From an unidentified bacterial endosymbiont (lineage in GTDB: Bacteria > Pseudomonadota > Gammaproteobacteria > Enterobacterales > Enterobacteriaceae): 64,000 bases of DNA. The notes under the pieces are model-generated. The model did no database searches. It saw nothing but the letters and a program-made list of their open reading frames with translations, and was not told the DNA's origin. Every line of letters starts with the position of its first letter. Position 1 is the first letter of the stretch. The stretch is taken from the NCBI RefSeq assembly GCF_918797525.1, contig NZ_OU963893.1, forward strand, positions 496,001 through 560,000, in the 5' to 3' direction. Shown piece by piece: positions 1-9,864 of the stretch. Both the position numbers and the translations under genes were made by a program.

Positions 1-603
1 ATATTTATCAAGGCGCGCTCTTAGCGCTGCTGCATCCGGCGGCAGATATTTACCAATCGCATAACCCAACGGCAGAACCTGAGCTATGACTTCGCTTCCG
101 TCGTTAGACTGCCAGATAAACTCCGTTTTGTCGGTGCCGTGGCGTTCAGAACAGCCGCGCCAGAACATCGCACGGGTGATACCAAAGCCATTATAAATCG
201 CAGGCAGTTGCGAGCTCATTGAGAAGGAGTCAGGCAAGTAACCAATCTTCATCGGTTCGCCCAGCGTCAGGCAATCACGCAGGCCGTAAAGCATGTTACG
301 AACAATAGATTCGCCTGAAACCTGCATGGTATCGGTCTGCGAATACCAGGGACCGACAATGAGTTTACCAGCCTGCACCAGCCTGCGGACGCGCGATTTG
401 TTTTCAGGTTTGATGGCGAAATAATCTTCAAGCACCGCCGTCTGACCATCGAGAACGTAATATTTATACTCAGGATCGCTTTCCAGGCGCTCCATTATTT
501 CTTCCATATTATTCATCAGCAAGATGCGTGACTCTTCCGTAGTGAAATACCATTCGCGATCCCAGTGCATGTGAGGAGTAATATGGACACGAGTTTTGGT
601 CAT
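1..603 (-). CDS. mngB: alpha-mannosidase MngB, N-terminal 201 codons (cut by window edge)
   Basis: This is the 5' part of a glycoside hydrolase family 38 enzyme; the gene continues beyond position 1. The first 201 codons, read from the reverse strand, begin [18 protein letters not shown] and carry the HMHWDREW metal-binding motif (about residues 10-17) and a [10 protein letters not shown] segment, both typical of GH38. In E. coli MngB hydrolyses mannosyl-6-phosphoglycerate, the product of MngA transport, to mannose-6-phosphate and glycerate in the cytoplasm. The gene lies 104 bases downstream of mngA on the same strand and is probably co-transcribed with it. The start ATG at 603 is the only reasonable one and fits the E. 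coli N-terminus closely. Confidence 0.93.
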   Translation of the reverse strand, partial: MTKTRVHITPHMHWDREWYFTTEESRILLMNNMEEIMERLESDPEYKYYVLDGQTAVLEDYFAIKPENKSRVRRLVQAGKLIVGPWYSQTDTMQVSGESIVRNMLYGLRDCLTLGEPMKIGYLPDSFSMSSQLPAIYNGFGITRAMFWRGCSERHGTDKTEFIWQSNDGSEVIAQVLPLGYAIGKYLPPDAAALRARLDKY

Positions 604-707
604 AACTTTTTACCGTCTTAGCTGAATATGCCGCTAATGTATTTTGACTTAGCCCGTAGCGACTTAGGGACTAAGTGGGCACGGGCCCGATGTTTTGCAG
701 GTAATCT

Positions 708-2645
708 CTATTTCTGTGGCGTAGCGGTGTCGGTAATAAATTTCCCCTTTTTAATCGCATGCGCTCTCCAGATGAGAAGTGTCAATGTGGAGATCGCGGC
801 GCCGATGAGCGCAGAGCCAAACCAGATTGCCGCAGCCATAAATGCGCCAATGCCCGCGTCATGTAATAAGAAAATCGAGAAGATCCCTGCGCCAGGCGTT
901 GACAGACCGATGCCAGCTGCCCCGACGATGGCCCCGGTGACCACAGAACCTAAAAGGAATGAGCCAATGACGCGAATCGGATCTTCAATCGCCATAGGAA
1001 TCGCCCCTTCCGTAATACCGGCCAGGCCAAGTAACCAGGTCGATTTACCGGTTTCGATTTCAAAATCTCTGAACAGGCGTGGAGCCAGAAGTGTTGAGGC
1101 GGTAACGGTGAAAGCGGACACCATTTTGACGGCGCCAAAGATGGCATATGGCCCGTAAACCCCATTTGCCATAGCGCCCAGGCAGAAAGCATAAGCCGCT
1201 TTGTTGACCGGGCCTCCGAGGTCGAAAGAGACAAAAAAGCCGATCACCGCGCCCAGTAACAATGCATTGGAACCGGACAAACTGTTTAACCAGTCCGTCA
1301 GCCCGTGGTTAATCCAGGCGACAGGTTTACCAATCACAAACAACATGAGTGAACCGGCAACCAGCGTGCCGATAACCGGGTAGAGGTAGAAAGTGAGGAA
1401 CCCATTGAAGGCTGGCGTTAAGCGAACGTTGGCTTTTATCCAGCGCATGACATAACCCGCAATCAAGCCGCCCGCAACACCGCCAAGGAAACCGGCACCG
1501 ATAAGGTTCGCGGCGATACCGGCAGCAAATCCCGGGCCTAATGCGGGTTTATCGGCAAGAGAATAAGCAGTGTAGGCCGCCAGTACAGGCACCATTAAGG
1601 TTCCCAGCAGGCCAGCGCCCAACTTTCTGTACATCCATAACCACGATTCTTCTTCGCCAAATAAATGTTGCAGGTTGAACATTTGCGCCAGCAGAACGGC
1701 AACTGCCAGTACCGTACCACCGGCAACAATCAACGGAACGGCATAGGAAATCCCTGAGAGCAACGCCTGTTTTAACTCTGTTTTAAGCGGTAACTTTCTG
1801 ATTAGGTTATCCGTTGCAAGCGGACGTGCCGCTCCCGCACCTTTTTTGCCTGACTCGCAGGCCTCTTGTAAAATGCGTTCAGCGTGTTTGATAGGCTCAG
1901 CAACAGGAACCTCAATGCGAGGCAGCCCGGCGAAGCGCTCAACTTCTTTAATCGCAACTTCAGCAGCAAACACAACGGCGCTGGCGCGGTTTAACTGCTC
2001 TGCGCTTAAACGATTTTCAATCCCATTAGCGCCCTGTTTTTCCACATAGACGTTATATTCCAGTTTGTGACCCGCTTTTTCCAGATATTCCGCCGCCATA
2101 TAGGTATGGGCAATGCCTGCGGGGCAAGCTGTCACGCAGACAATAGTCGGTTTGTTGGTGTCTACGACCTCGTTATGAGTCTCTTTTTTATCCTCCCCTT
2201 CAAGCAATGCTATAACTTCACTGATTTCGGTAGCCCGTAATACCGCTTCGCGAACGTCATCATCAACGAGCCTGGTAGTAAGCATTGTCAAAAGTTGCAT
2301 GTGGATTGAACCGGCTTCCGCTTCAGGAATCGCCAGCAAAAAGATCAGGTTCACCTCTTCGTCTTCGTCTATCCCTTTCCATTTGAGCGCCTTGTCTAAG
2401 GTCGCTACGGCAAAGGCGGCTTCTTTCACCGCATTGGTTTTGCCATGAGGTACTGCTAGTCCTTCACCTAGAGCCGTTGGACCCTGCTGCTCGCGCGCAA
2501 AAACAGCCTTAAGGAATGTGCCCTTGTCGTGCAGTATTCCCTGCTGATCCAACTTGTTTGCCAGGGCGATTATCGCCTCATCACGGCTTACAAACCTTGT
2601 TTGCAGCGCGATCAGCGACGGATTGGTAAGAGAGGTCAGGTTCAT
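708..2645 (-). CDS. mngA: PTS 2-O-alpha-mannosyl-D-glycerate transporter, EIIABC
   Basis: This is a single-chain fructose-family PTS permease of 645 residues. The order is EIIA (about 1-145, phospho-His67 in AVPHGKT), EIIB (about 165-265, active Cys174 in VTACPAGIAH) and a polytopic EIIC from about 290 to the end. The family imports and phosphorylates its sugar at the inner membrane. The flanking mngB and mngR make 2-O-alpha-mannosyl-D-glycerate the likely substrate, giving mannosyl-6-phosphoglycerate. Length is close to E. coli MngA (about 658). It is divergent from mngR across 221 bases. Fructose EIIABC paralogues are the alternative, but the neighbours favour MngA. Confidence 0.9.
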   Translation of the reverse strand: MNLTSLTNPSLIALQTRFVSRDEAIIALANKLDQQGILHDKGTFLKAVFAREQQGPTALGEGLAVPHGKTNAVKEAAFAVATLDKALKWKGIDEDEEVNLIFLLAIPEAEAGSIHMQLLTMLTTRLVDDDVREAVLRATEISEVIALLEGEDKKETHNEVVDTNKPTIVCVTACPAGIAHTYMAAEYLEKAGHKLEYNVYVEKQGANGIENRLSAEQLNRASAVVFAAEVAIKEVERFAGLPRIEVPVAEPIKHAERILQEACESGKKGAGAARPLATDNLIRKLPLKTELKQALLSGISYAVPLIVAGGTVLAVAVLLAQMFNLQHLFGEEESWLWMYRKLGAGLLGTLMVPVLAAYTAYSLADKPALGPGFAAGIAANLIGAGFLGGVAGGLIAGYVMRWIKANVRLTPAFNGFLTFYLYPVIGTLVAGSLMLFVIGKPVAWINHGLTDWLNSLSGSNALLLGAVIGFFVSFDLGGPVNKAAYAFCLGAMANGVYGPYAIFGAVKMVSAFTVTASTLLAPRLFRDFEIETGKSTWLLGLAGITEGAIPMAIEDPIRVIGSFLLGSVVTGAIVGAAGIGLSTPGAGIFSIFLLHDAGIGAFMAAAIWFGSALIGAAISTLTLLIWRAHAIKKGKFITDTATPQK

Positions 2646-2828
2646 CTTTTTTTCCCAGAAACTGGTTCATGCGGTTGCCATTATTAATACATATATAATA
2701 CCAATTCACTCACATAAAACGGTGGCTGCGATCTCGTTTGTGTTAAAATTTGTATTTCTTTGGTATTGATATGGGCGAGGTTAGGTAGTGATTGCTAAGG
2801 TATTGAAATTTAGTATCATCGCTAGGGC

Positions 2829-2843
2829 GTACAACCTGTACAA
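2829..2843. promoter_or_regulatory. candidate MngR (GntR-family) operator
   Basis: In the mngA-mngR divergent spacer there is GTACAACCTGTACAA, a repeat of the half-site GTACAA, lying 24 bases before the mngR start. GntR/HutC regulators usually bind short GT/AC-rich dyads of this kind. The assignment rests on position and base pattern only. Confidence 0.4.
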
Positions 2844-2866
2844 ATTGATATATCGAAAACGAGGTA

Positions 2867-3592
2867 ATGATGACCAGGCTGCCAATGTACCGACAGATTG
2901 CTAATGCGATCAGGGAAAAGATCAGCTCCGGTGAATATAAGGTTGGTGAAGCTCTGCCGACGGAAGCGCAGCTTCGCCAGACATTTTCAGTTAGCAGAGT
3001 GACCGTGCGTCAGGCGATAAAACTGCTGGTTGAGAATGAAGAACTTGAAAGCGTTCAGGGCAGCGGCACGTATGTGAAGGCGAGTAAAGTTAACTACGAT
3101 ATTTACCAGCAAAGCAGCTTTTCAGAGAAGTGGGCACACCTGGATAAAGTCACTCACAGCGATGTATTAGCTTTCGAAGTGCAGCCCGCGACCTTAACGA
3201 TTGCGGAGTATCTGAATATTGATGAAGGGGTGCGGGTCTACTTCATTAAGCGTGTACGTTTTATTGACGATACGCCGATTACGGTAGAAGAAACATGGAT
3301 GCCTCTTAGTCTGTTCCCGGACCTGACCTATCAGATTATGCAAGGCTCAAAGTACGCTTATATTGAAAATCAAAAACACTATACCATCGTAAGAAGCGAA
3401 CAAGAGATCTCCCCCATTCTGCCCCCTGCGGATACGGCTGGCTTACTGAAGATCGATCCGGGCATGCCAATCATTGAGAAGAAAACGAAAGGCTTTTTAT
3501 CTGACGGCACTATCTTTGAATTCAGCAAAAATCATATCAGCCCGGTCGGATACAAATTTACGTTAATCGCAAAAAGGAGAAAGCCCTTCTGA
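2867..3592 (+). CDS. mngR: GntR/HutC-family repressor of the mannosylglycerate genes
   Basis: This 241-residue regulator has an N-terminal winged helix (MYRQIANAIREKI at the start, then ALPTEAQL and VSRVTVRQAIKLL about residues 45-58) and a C-terminal UTRA effector domain (VEETWMPLSLFPDL, SEQEISP). E. coli MngR (FarR, 240 aa) represses mngAB and responds to the phosphorylated substrate. It is divergent from mngA. Two ATG codons are adjacent at 2867 and 2870; the GAGG at 2861-2864 is better spaced for 2870, so the true protein may be one residue shorter. Similarity to E. coli MngR looks moderate, so the function rests also on context. Confidence 0.85.
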   Translation: MMTRLPMYRQIANAIREKISSGEYKVGEALPTEAQLRQTFSVSRVTVRQAIKLLVENEELESVQGSGTYVKASKVNYDIYQQSSFSEKWAHLDKVTHSDVLAFEVQPATLTIAEYLNIDEGVRVYFIKRVRFIDDTPITVEETWMPLSLFPDLTYQIMQGSKYAYIENQKHYTIVRSEQEISPILPPADTAGLLKIDPGMPIIEKKTKGFLSDGTIFEFSKNHISPVGYKFTLIAKRRKPF

Positions 3593-3727
3593 GCAGATCT
3601 GTTTTCCAACCTGGGCATTTATTCTAAATAGCTTCGCAAAATAGTAGATCACTGGAAGGGAACTCAGCCCGGATTGTGCGATCTGATCAATCGCCAAATT
3701 AAAACAAATCACCAACCGGACTGAGCG

Positions 3728-4159
3728 ATGCCGATCATAGCAGCAATCTCTGATGAAGAGCGAATATCGATGCGTAAAGAAGCGCAGCAAACCCGCGATA
3801 AAAACTATGCCAGACATCTCATTCCCATGCTGATGCTGCATCAGGGAATGACCGTCACTGAGGTCGCTAAATTGCTCTGTGCTGCACGCTCATTCGTCGG
3901 CAGATGGATAAACTGGTTAACTTTACATGGCGCTGAAGGACTCAAAAGCCTCAGACCCGGACGTGCCGCACGATGGGCGGTCAGGGAGATCTTGCACATT
4001 CTGCCTCTTCTGGTGCGGCGCTCTTCGCAGGATTTTGGCTGGCTGCGCTCCCGCTGGAGTACGGAACTGCTGACACTCATCGTCAACCGGCTTTTTAACG
4101 TAACTCGTAAGCGTCGTCTGAGTACCGTCTGGTCCCGAATTCAGGATCCTGTAACTTAA
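3728..4159 (+). pseudogene. IS630-family transposase remnant, 3' truncated
   Basis: About the first 110 residues resemble the DNA-binding N-terminus of IS630-type transposases: KNYARHLIPMLMLHQG, then an HTH region ending FVGRWINWLTLHGAEGLKSL. IS630 transposases are about 340 residues with a DDE catalytic domain. Here the frame ends at 143 codons, and after NRLFNV the sequence jumps to VWSRIQDP, which resembles a more distal part of the protein, so an internal deletion is likely. No DDE residues remain. The element has no recognisable intact ends and directly abuts another IS remnant. Confidence 0.75.
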
Positions 4160-4483
4160 GCACCCACTTATTTTGCAGGTGGACACCTCATTCGCGTCAA
4201 AGAACGACTTCCCCGAAAACGCTATTCTCCTGAATTTAAAATGGAACGGGTCAGCCTGGGCCGCAAAAACTACCTGTTCTTCGGTTCGGATCATGGAGGA
4301 GAGCGCGGAGCGTTGCTGTACAGCCTGATCGGAACGTGCAGACTGAACGGAGTGGAGCCAGAACGTTACCTTCACCATGTCCATGATGTCATTGCTGACT
4401 GGCCGGTAAACCGCTCCCCTGGCGCGTCGCACTGTCAACTAAATAACACATCCCCGTCAATACGGTTCTCGCTGGACGCTTAC
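4160..4483 (+). mobile_element. chimeric IS remnant ending in an IS66-type right end
   Basis: The frame from 4241 contains GRKNYLFFGSDHGGERGA and LIGTCRLNGVEPERYLHHV, which match the C-terminal part of IS66-family TnpC transposases. Just before it, at about 4195-4240, the reading KERLPRKRYSPEFK resembles the N-terminus of an OrfA-type HTH transposase, so two unrelated IS fragments are joined. The segment ends at 4483 with GCTGGACGCTTAC, whose complement GTAAGCGTCCAGC is of the kind found at IS66 termini. No functional transposase remains. Together with the IS630 fragment it separates mngR from gor. Confidence 0.65.
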
Positions 4484-4517
4484 AAAAAACATAACCATAA
4501 TATTCTTAATTGCATGA

Positions 4518-4545
4518 AAAAACTGGCCGCTTGTGGCCAGTTTTT
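4518..4545. terminator. bidirectional hairpin terminator after gor
   Basis: AAAAACTGGCC and GGCCAGTTTTT form an 11-bp stem with a short loop, giving a T-run on either strand. It lies 36 bases downstream of the gor stop codon (minus strand) and also ends the IS remnant region. Confidence 0.75.
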
Positions 4546-4581
4546 CAGAGATAAAAAAGGTGTGGGGATGAATTTTCTACA

Positions 4582-5937
4582 CTAACCTGTCATGGTAACA
4601 AACTCTTCCGCCGCGGTCGGGTGAATAGCCACGGTGTTATCAAAGTCTTTTTTGGTTGCGCCCATTTTCAGTGCCACCGCAAAGCCCTGCAGGATTTCGT
4701 CCATGCCAAAGCCAATGCCGTGGATACCGACAATCTTCTCTTCTGGCCCAACGCACACCAGCTTCATGCGACACGGCTGGCGGTGGGAGGTCACTGCGGT
4801 ATACATCGCGGTAAAGGACGATTTATATACTTTCACCTGTTCGTCACTATACTGCTCACGCGCCTGCGGCTCGGTTAAGCCAACGGTGCCGATCGGCGGA
4901 TGGCTGAAGACCACGGTCGGAATGTTGCTGTAGTCAAGATGCTCATCCGGCTTGTTGTTAAACAGGCGCTCGGAGAGGCGACGGCCTGCCGCCACGGCAA
5001 CCGGGGTCAGTTCAACGGCACCGGTATTGTCCCCGACGGCGTAAATGCCGGGCACGCTGGTGTTCTGGAACTTATCGACAACGATATAGCCTTTGTCGTT
5101 TGTTTCAACACCGGTGGCGGCAAGGTTGAAATTATCGTTGGCAGGCTCACGACCAATCGCCCAGACCAGGCAATCAACGGTCTGGCTGCGGCCATCTTCC
5201 AGCGTAAGCACAAGGCTACCGTCAGCATTCTTCACCACCGCTTTTGGCACGGCCTGGGTATGCAGGGTTGGGCCTTCGGCATTCATCACCTCTACCAGCG
5301 TCTCGACGATCAGCGGGTCAAAGCTGCGCAGCGGGGCGTGTTTACGCACGAACAGGTGCGCTTCAGCGCCCAGGCCGTTAATCACACCGGCCAGTTCCAC
5401 CGCGATATAGCCCGCGCCGACTACGGCAACGCGTTTTGGCAGGGCAGGCAGCGCGAAGAAACCGTCTGAGTCGATACCGAATTCCGCGCCAGGAATGGCC
5501 GGATGGCATGGACGCCCCCCGGACGCGATCAGGATATGATCGGCAGTGATCGTCTCACCGTTCACTTCGACGGTCTTTGCATCGACGAAGCGGGCAAAGC
5601 CACGAATGACGTCGACGTTGTTTTTGCCCAGCACATTATCGTAAGAGGTGTGAATACGGTCGATATAGGCCGTACGGCTGGCAATCAGTTTATCCCAGTC
5701 GAGGCTATTGAGGGTGGTATCAAAGCCGTAATCCGGGCCGTACAAATGGATAGCTTCACGGATTTGCGCTGCATGCCACATCACTTTTTTTGGCACACAC
5801 CCGACGTTCACGCAGGTGCCGCCCAGCGCTTTGGCTTCAATCAGCGCACACTTCTGGCCGTACATAGCCGCACGGTTGATGGAGGCGATACCGCCGCTAC
5901 CGCCGCCGATTGCGATGTAGTCATAATGCTTAGTCAT
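4582..5937 (-). CDS. gor: glutathione-disulfide reductase
   Basis: This FAD-dependent pyridine nucleotide-disulfide oxidoreductase of 451 residues reduces oxidised glutathione with NADPH in the cytosol. Visible features are the FAD-binding GGGSGG (residues 11-16), the redox pair Cys42/Cys47 in TCVNVGC, the NADPH-binding region [15 protein letters not shown], and the C-terminal HPTAAEE with the catalytic His near residue 439. Length matches E. coli Gor (450). It lies downstream of rlmJ on the same strand with 71 bases between. It is the first core gene to the right of the IS debris. Confidence 0.97.
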   Translation of the reverse strand: MTKHYDYIAIGGGSGGIASINRAAMYGQKCALIEAKALGGTCVNVGCVPKKVMWHAAQIREAIHLYGPDYGFDTTLNSLDWDKLIASRTAYIDRIHTSYDNVLGKNNVDVIRGFARFVDAKTVEVNGETITADHILIASGGRPCHPAIPGAEFGIDSDGFFALPALPKRVAVVGAGYIAVELAGVINGLGAEAHLFVRKHAPLRSFDPLIVETLVEVMNAEGPTLHTQAVPKAVVKNADGSLVLTLEDGRSQTVDCLVWAIGREPANDNFNLAATGVETNDKGYIVVDKFQNTSVPGIYAVGDNTGAVELTPVAVAAGRRLSERLFNNKPDEHLDYSNIPTVVFSHPPIGTVGLTEPQAREQYSDEQVKVYKSSFTAMYTAVTSHRQPCRMKLVCVGPEEKIVGIHGIGFGMDEILQGFAVALKMGATKKDFDNTVAIHPTAAEEFVTMTG

Positions 5938-6008
5938 AGATTTTGTCCTTAATCGTGAATTGCCGCGATTGTATACCTGAAATCAATAGTTTCCACCGAT
6001 GGCTACGA

Positions 6009-6851
6009 TTACTCAGGCACGATCCAACTGACGGTGGCATGGCCTGTACCGGCAGGCACCAGCTTTTTGTGCAGCCACGGCAGCACGGCGTTCATCTGCG
6101 CTTCGAGCTTCCACGGCGGGTTGATCACAATCATGCCGGAAGCGGTCATGCCGCGCTGGTCGCTGTCCGGACGGACGGCCAGCTCAATCTGCAGAATTTT
6201 GCGGATGCCGGTCGCTTCCAGGTCTTTGATCATGCGTTTGATCTGTGCACGCAGCACTACCGGATACCACAGCGCGTAGGTGCCAGTGGCAAAGCGTTTG
6301 TACCCTTCATGGATACCGGTTACGACGGCCTGGTAATCGGTTTTAATTTCGTATGGCGGGTCAATCAGCACCAGGCCACGGCGGGAAACCGGCGGCAATT
6401 TGGCTTTCAACTGCTGATAACCATCCGCTTTTTCTACACGGGCACGGTTATCTTTCTGAAACTCAGAACGCAGCAGAGGGAAATCGCTCGGGTGCAGTTC
6501 CGTCAGTTGAAGGCTGTCCTGCTCGCGCAGCAGCTGGCGGGCAATCAGCGGAGAGCCAGGGTAGTAGCGCAACTGGCCGCTACGGTTGAAGTGATTCATC
6601 ACGCCGATATACGGCTCCAGTTCCCCCGGCAGGTCGTCCTGCTGCCAGATGCGGGCGATCCCTTCGAGGTATTCACCGGTACGCCCGGCATGCTCGCCGC
6701 TCAGTTGATAACGCCCCGCGCCTGCGTGAGTGTCCAGATAGAGAAACGGCTTATCTTTCTCTTTGAGCGCCTCGATGATCAGGCTCTGAACGGTATGTTT
6801 AAGGACGTCGGCGTGGTTGCCTGCGTGAAAGCTGTGGCGATAACTGAGCAT
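6009..6851 (-). CDS. rlmJ: 23S rRNA (adenine(2030)-N6)-methyltransferase
   Basis: This 280-residue SAM-dependent enzyme methylates A2030 of 23S rRNA. The start ATG at 6851 gives MLSYRHSFHAGNHADVLKH, the family N-terminus and the same length as E. coli RlmJ; a longer frame begins at 6887 but its 12 extra residues have no family support. The catalytic DPPY motif is in LVLIDPPYEIKTDY. It is divergent from prlC, as in E. coli, and precedes gor on the same strand. Confidence 0.95.
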   Translation of the reverse strand: MLSYRHSFHAGNHADVLKHTVQSLIIEALKEKDKPFLYLDTHAGAGRYQLSGEHAGRTGEYLEGIARIWQQDDLPGELEPYIGVMNHFNRSGQLRYYPGSPLIARQLLREQDSLQLTELHPSDFPLLRSEFQKDNRARVEKADGYQQLKAKLPPVSRRGLVLIDPPYEIKTDYQAVVTGIHEGYKRFATGTYALWYPVVLRAQIKRMIKDLEATGIRKILQIELAVRPDSDQRGMTASGMIVINPPWKLEAQMNAVLPWLHKKLVPAGTGHATVSWIVPE

Positions 6852-6938
6852 GGGTAATGGTATTCCGCTGAAATGACGATTCGCCACAGTTTACAGCAGA
6901 ACGGTACAGATTACCCGTCGGCCCGATAAGCGCAGGCA

Positions 6939-6966
6939 TTGAAATCCTCTACACTTAACCCCATTC
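6939..6966 (+). promoter_or_regulatory. sigma-32 type promoter of prlC
   Basis: TTGAAA (6939-6944), a 14-base spacer and CCCCATTC (6959-6966) match the heat-shock consensus CTTGAAA-N13-17-CCCCATNT. E. coli prlC is known to belong to the heat-shock regulon. The site lies 64 bases before the prlC ATG. Confidence 0.75.
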
Positions 6967-7029
6967 TAGATCCCATATGCACAGCGCCGGATACGCGCTT
7001 CATTCATCTTCTTCAACAGGACAGCGCTT

Positions 7030-9072
7030 ATGACCAATCCATTACTGACCCCTTTTTCGTTGCCTCCGTTTTCTAAAATCCTCCCTGAGCATGTTGTTCC
7101 AGCGGTCACGCAGTCACTGGAAAACTGCCGTGCGGCGGTTGAAAGCGTGGTAGAACAGGGCGCGCCGTACACCTGGGAAAATTTGTGTCAGCCCCTGGCG
7201 GAAGTGGATGACGTGCTGGGGCGCATTTTCTCCCCGGTGAGCCACCTTAATTCGGTGAAAAACAGCCCGGAACTGCGCGAAGCCTACGAACAAACCCTGC
7301 CGCTGCTCTCGGAGTACAGCACCTGGGTCGGACAACATGAAGGGTTGTACAACGCGTACCGTGACCTGCGCGATGGCGATCATTATGCGTCCCTGAATAC
7401 CGCGCAGAAAAAATCGGTCGATAACGCCCTGCGTGACTTTGAGTTGTCCGGGATTGGCCTGCCAAAAGAGAAGCAGACCCGTTACGGCGAAATCGCGGCG
7501 CGCCTGTCCGAACTGGGTAATCAGTACAGCAACAACGTGCTTGATGCCACCATGGGCTGGACGAAATTAGTCACCGACGAAGCCGAACTGACCGGGATGC
7601 CGGAAAGCGCGCTGGCGGCAGCCAAAGCCCAGGCAGAAGCGAAAGAGCAGGACGGTTACCTGTTAACGCTGGATATTCCAAGTTATCTGCCGGTGATGAC
7701 CTACTGTGACAACCAGGCATTGCGCGAAGAGATGTACCGCGCCTACAGCACCCGCGCTTCCGATCAAGGGCCGAATGCCGGTAAATGGGATAACAGCCCG
7801 GTGATGGCTGAAATTCTCGCCCTGCGCCATGAGCTGGCGCAACTGCTGGGCTTTGAAAGCTACGCGGTTAAATCTCTCGCCACCAAAATGGCGGAGAACC
7901 CCCAGCAAGTGCTTGAGTTCCTGACCGATCTGGCCAAACGCGCCCGTCCACAGGGTGAAAAAGAGCTGGCACAGCTGCGCGCTTTCGCGAAAGCGGAGTT
8001 TGGCGTGGACGAACTGCAGCCGTGGGATATCGCGTACTACAGCGAAAAACAGAAACAGCATCTTTATAGCATCAGCGATGAACAACTGCGCCCGTACTTC
8101 CCGGAAAACAAAGCCGTAAACGGTCTGTTTGAGGTGGTGAAACGCATTTACGGCATCACCGCCAAAGAGCGTACCGATATCGACGTCTGGCATCCGGATG
8201 TGCGCTTCTTCGAACTGTATGATGAGAAAAACGAGCTGCGCGGTAGCTTCTATCTTGATCTCTACGCGCGTGAAAACAAACGCGGCGGGGCGTGGATGGA
8301 TGACTGCGTGGGCCAGATGCGCAAAGCAGATGGTTCTCTGCAGAAGCCGGTTGCCTATCTGACCTGTAACTTCAATCGTCCGGTGAGCGGTAAACCCGCG
8401 CTGTTTACCCACGATGAAGTGATCACCCTGTTCCATGAATTCGGTCACGGCCTGCACCATATGCTGACCCGCATTGAAACCGCAGGTGTGGCTGGTATCA
8501 GCGGCGTGCCGTGGGACGCGGTCGAGCTGCCAAGCCAGTTTATGGAAAACTGGTGCTGGGAGCCGGAGGCGCTGGCGTTCATCTCCGGTCACTACGAGAC
8601 GGGCGAAGCGTTGCCGCAGGCGCTGCTGGAGAAAATGCTGGCGGCGAAGAACTACCAGGCGGCGATGTTTATCCTGCGTCAGCTGGAGTTCGGCCTGTTC
8701 GATTTCCGTCTGCACGCCGAGTTTAGCCCGGAACAGGGTGCGAAAATTCTCGACACGCTGGCTGAGATTAAAAAGCAGGTCGCGGTTATTCCAGGGCCAA
8801 CCTGGGGCCGCTTCCCGCATGCGTTCAGCCACATCTTCGCAGGCGGTTATGCGGCAGGTTACTACAGCTACCTGTGGGCCGACGTGCTGGCGGCGGATGC
8901 CTTCTCTCGCTTTGAAGAGGAGGGTATTTTTAACCGTGAAACCGGCCAGTCGTTCCTTGATAACATCCTGACGCGCGGTGGTTCTGAAGAGCCAATGGTA
9001 CTGTTCAAACGCTTCCGTGGCCGTGAGCCGCAGCTGGACGCGATGCTTGAACATTATGGAATCAAAGGCTGA
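7030..9072 (+). CDS. prlC: oligopeptidase A
   Basis: This M3-family zinc metallopeptidase of 680 residues, the same length as E. coli OpdA/PrlC, degrades short peptides, including cleaved signal peptides, in the cytosol. The HEFGH zinc motif is at residues 469-473 ([13 protein letters not shown]). The later Glu ligand region ([13 protein letters not shown]) is present. rsmJ follows at once, with its GTG start 8 bases after the prlC stop, so the two are probably co-transcribed from the heat-shock promoter. Confidence 0.97.
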   Translation: MTNPLLTPFSLPPFSKILPEHVVPAVTQSLENCRAAVESVVEQGAPYTWENLCQPLAEVDDVLGRIFSPVSHLNSVKNSPELREAYEQTLPLLSEYSTWVGQHEGLYNAYRDLRDGDHYASLNTAQKKSVDNALRDFELSGIGLPKEKQTRYGEIAARLSELGNQYSNNVLDATMGWTKLVTDEAELTGMPESALAAAKAQAEAKEQDGYLLTLDIPSYLPVMTYCDNQALREEMYRAYSTRASDQGPNAGKWDNSPVMAEILALRHELAQLLGFESYAVKSLATKMAENPQQVLEFLTDLAKRARPQGEKELAQLRAFAKAEFGVDELQPWDIAYYSEKQKQHLYSISDEQLRPYFPENKAVNGLFEVVKRIYGITAKERTDIDVWHPDVRFFELYDEKNELRGSFYLDLYARENKRGGAWMDDCVGQMRKADGSLQKPVAYLTCNFNRPVSGKPALFTHDEVITLFHEFGHGLHHMLTRIETAGVAGISGVPWDAVELPSQFMENWCWEPEALAFISGHYETGEALPQALLEKMLAAKNYQAAMFILRQLEFGLFDFRLHAEFSPEQGAKILDTLAEIKKQVAVIPGPTWGRFPHAFSHIFAGGYAAGYYSYLWADVLAADAFSRFEEEGIFNRETGQSFLDNILTRGGSEEPMVLFKRFRGREPQLDAMLEHYGIKG

Positions 9073-9079
9073 TTGTTCC

Positions 9080-9856
9080 GTGAAGATCTGCTTAATGGAT
9101 GAAACAGGCGCCGGAGACGGCGCCTTATCCGTTCTGGCGGCCCGCTGGGGGCTGGAACACGATGAACAAAACCCGATGGCCCTGGTGATGACTACAGCGC
9201 ATCTTGAATTACGTAAGCGTGATGAACCAAAGCTCGGCGGGATTTTTGTCGATTTTGTCGGCGGGGCGATGGCGCACCGGCGCAAGTTCGGCGGTGGCCG
9301 CGGTGAAGCGGTGGCGAAAGCAGTCGGTATTAAGGGAAGCTATCTCCCGGACGTGGTGGACGCTACGGCAGGACTGGGGCGCGATGCCTTTGTGCTGGCG
9401 TCGGTAGGCTGTCACGTACGCATGCTGGAGCGTAATCCGGTTGTGGCGGCGCTGCTCGACGACGGGCTGTCGCGCGGCTATGCCGATCCGGAAATTGGTG
9501 CGTGGTTACAGGCGCGTTTGCAGTTGATCCACGCTTCCAGCCTGACGGCGCTGACGGATATCACGCCGCGCCCGCAGGTGGTCTATCTCGACCCGATGTT
9601 CCCGCATAAGCAGAAAAGCGCGCTGGTGAAGAAAGAGATGCGCGTGTTTCAGGCGCTGGTGGGGACGGACTCAGACGCGGATGGTTTACTTGAGCCTGCT
9701 CGCCAGTTAGCCACGAAGCGCGTGGTGGTGAAGCGTCCGGATTACGCGCCACCGCTGGCGGAAGTCGCCACGCCCAATGCGGTGACCACCAAAGGGCACC
9801 GGTTTGATATTTATGGCCCCTCACCCTCTCCTCTGTGGGGAGAAGGTGAGGGGTAA
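9080..9856 (+). CDS. rsmJ: 16S rRNA (guanine(1516)-N2)-methyltransferase
   Basis: This 258-residue SAM-dependent methyltransferase acts on G1516 of 16S rRNA. I chose the GTG at 9080 because it gives the family N-terminus [10 protein letters not shown], spaced 8 bases after prlC. Motifs include [17 protein letters not shown] (SAM binding) and [13 protein letters not shown] (DPMF catalytic). It is a few residues longer than E. coli RsmJ (250): the C-terminal tail [13 protein letters not shown] is encoded by a dispersed palindromic repeat at 9817-9853, so the natural end of the gene seems to have been replaced by repeat sequence. Confidence 0.94.
   Translation: MKICLMDETGAGDGALSVLAARWGLEHDEQNPMALVMTTAHLELRKRDEPKLGGIFVDFVGGAMAHRRKFGGGRGEAVAKAVGIKGSYLPDVVDATAGLGRDAFVLASVGCHVRMLERNPVVAALLDDGLSRGYADPEIGAWLQARLQLIHASSLTALTDITPRPQVVYLDPMFPHKQKSALVKKEMRVFQALVGTDSDADGLLEPARQLATKRVVVKRPDYAPPLAEVATPNAVTTKGHRFDIYGPSPSPLWGEGEG
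9817..9853. repeat. CCCCTCACC-type palindromic repeat, copy 1 (inside rsmJ 3' end)
   Basis: CCCCTCACCCTCTCC pairs imperfectly with GGGGAGAAGGTGAGGGG around a short loop. Related copies are at 15702-15728, 34819-34842 and 50090-50138. This one is read as the last codons of rsmJ and probably also acts as a hairpin between the convergent rsmJ and uspA. Confidence 0.75.
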
Positions 9857-9864
9857 AGACTGAC

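Noticed and set aside
2700..2866. Short hydrophobic open frame across the mngA-mngR spacer (2554-2769, plus strand)
   Set aside because: It overlaps the mngA start on the other strand, has no ribosome site and covers the promoter region.
5943..6857. 304-codon plus-strand open frame opposite rlmJ
   Set aside because: It covers the same bases as the well-supported rlmJ and its translation lacks any motif.
7663..9285. 540-codon open frame on the minus strand opposite prlC
   Set aside because: It lies entirely across prlC and rsmJ, which have strong family motifs. Its translation is rich in Arg, His and Gln without recognisable motifs, as expected from the antisense of GC-rich coding sequence.
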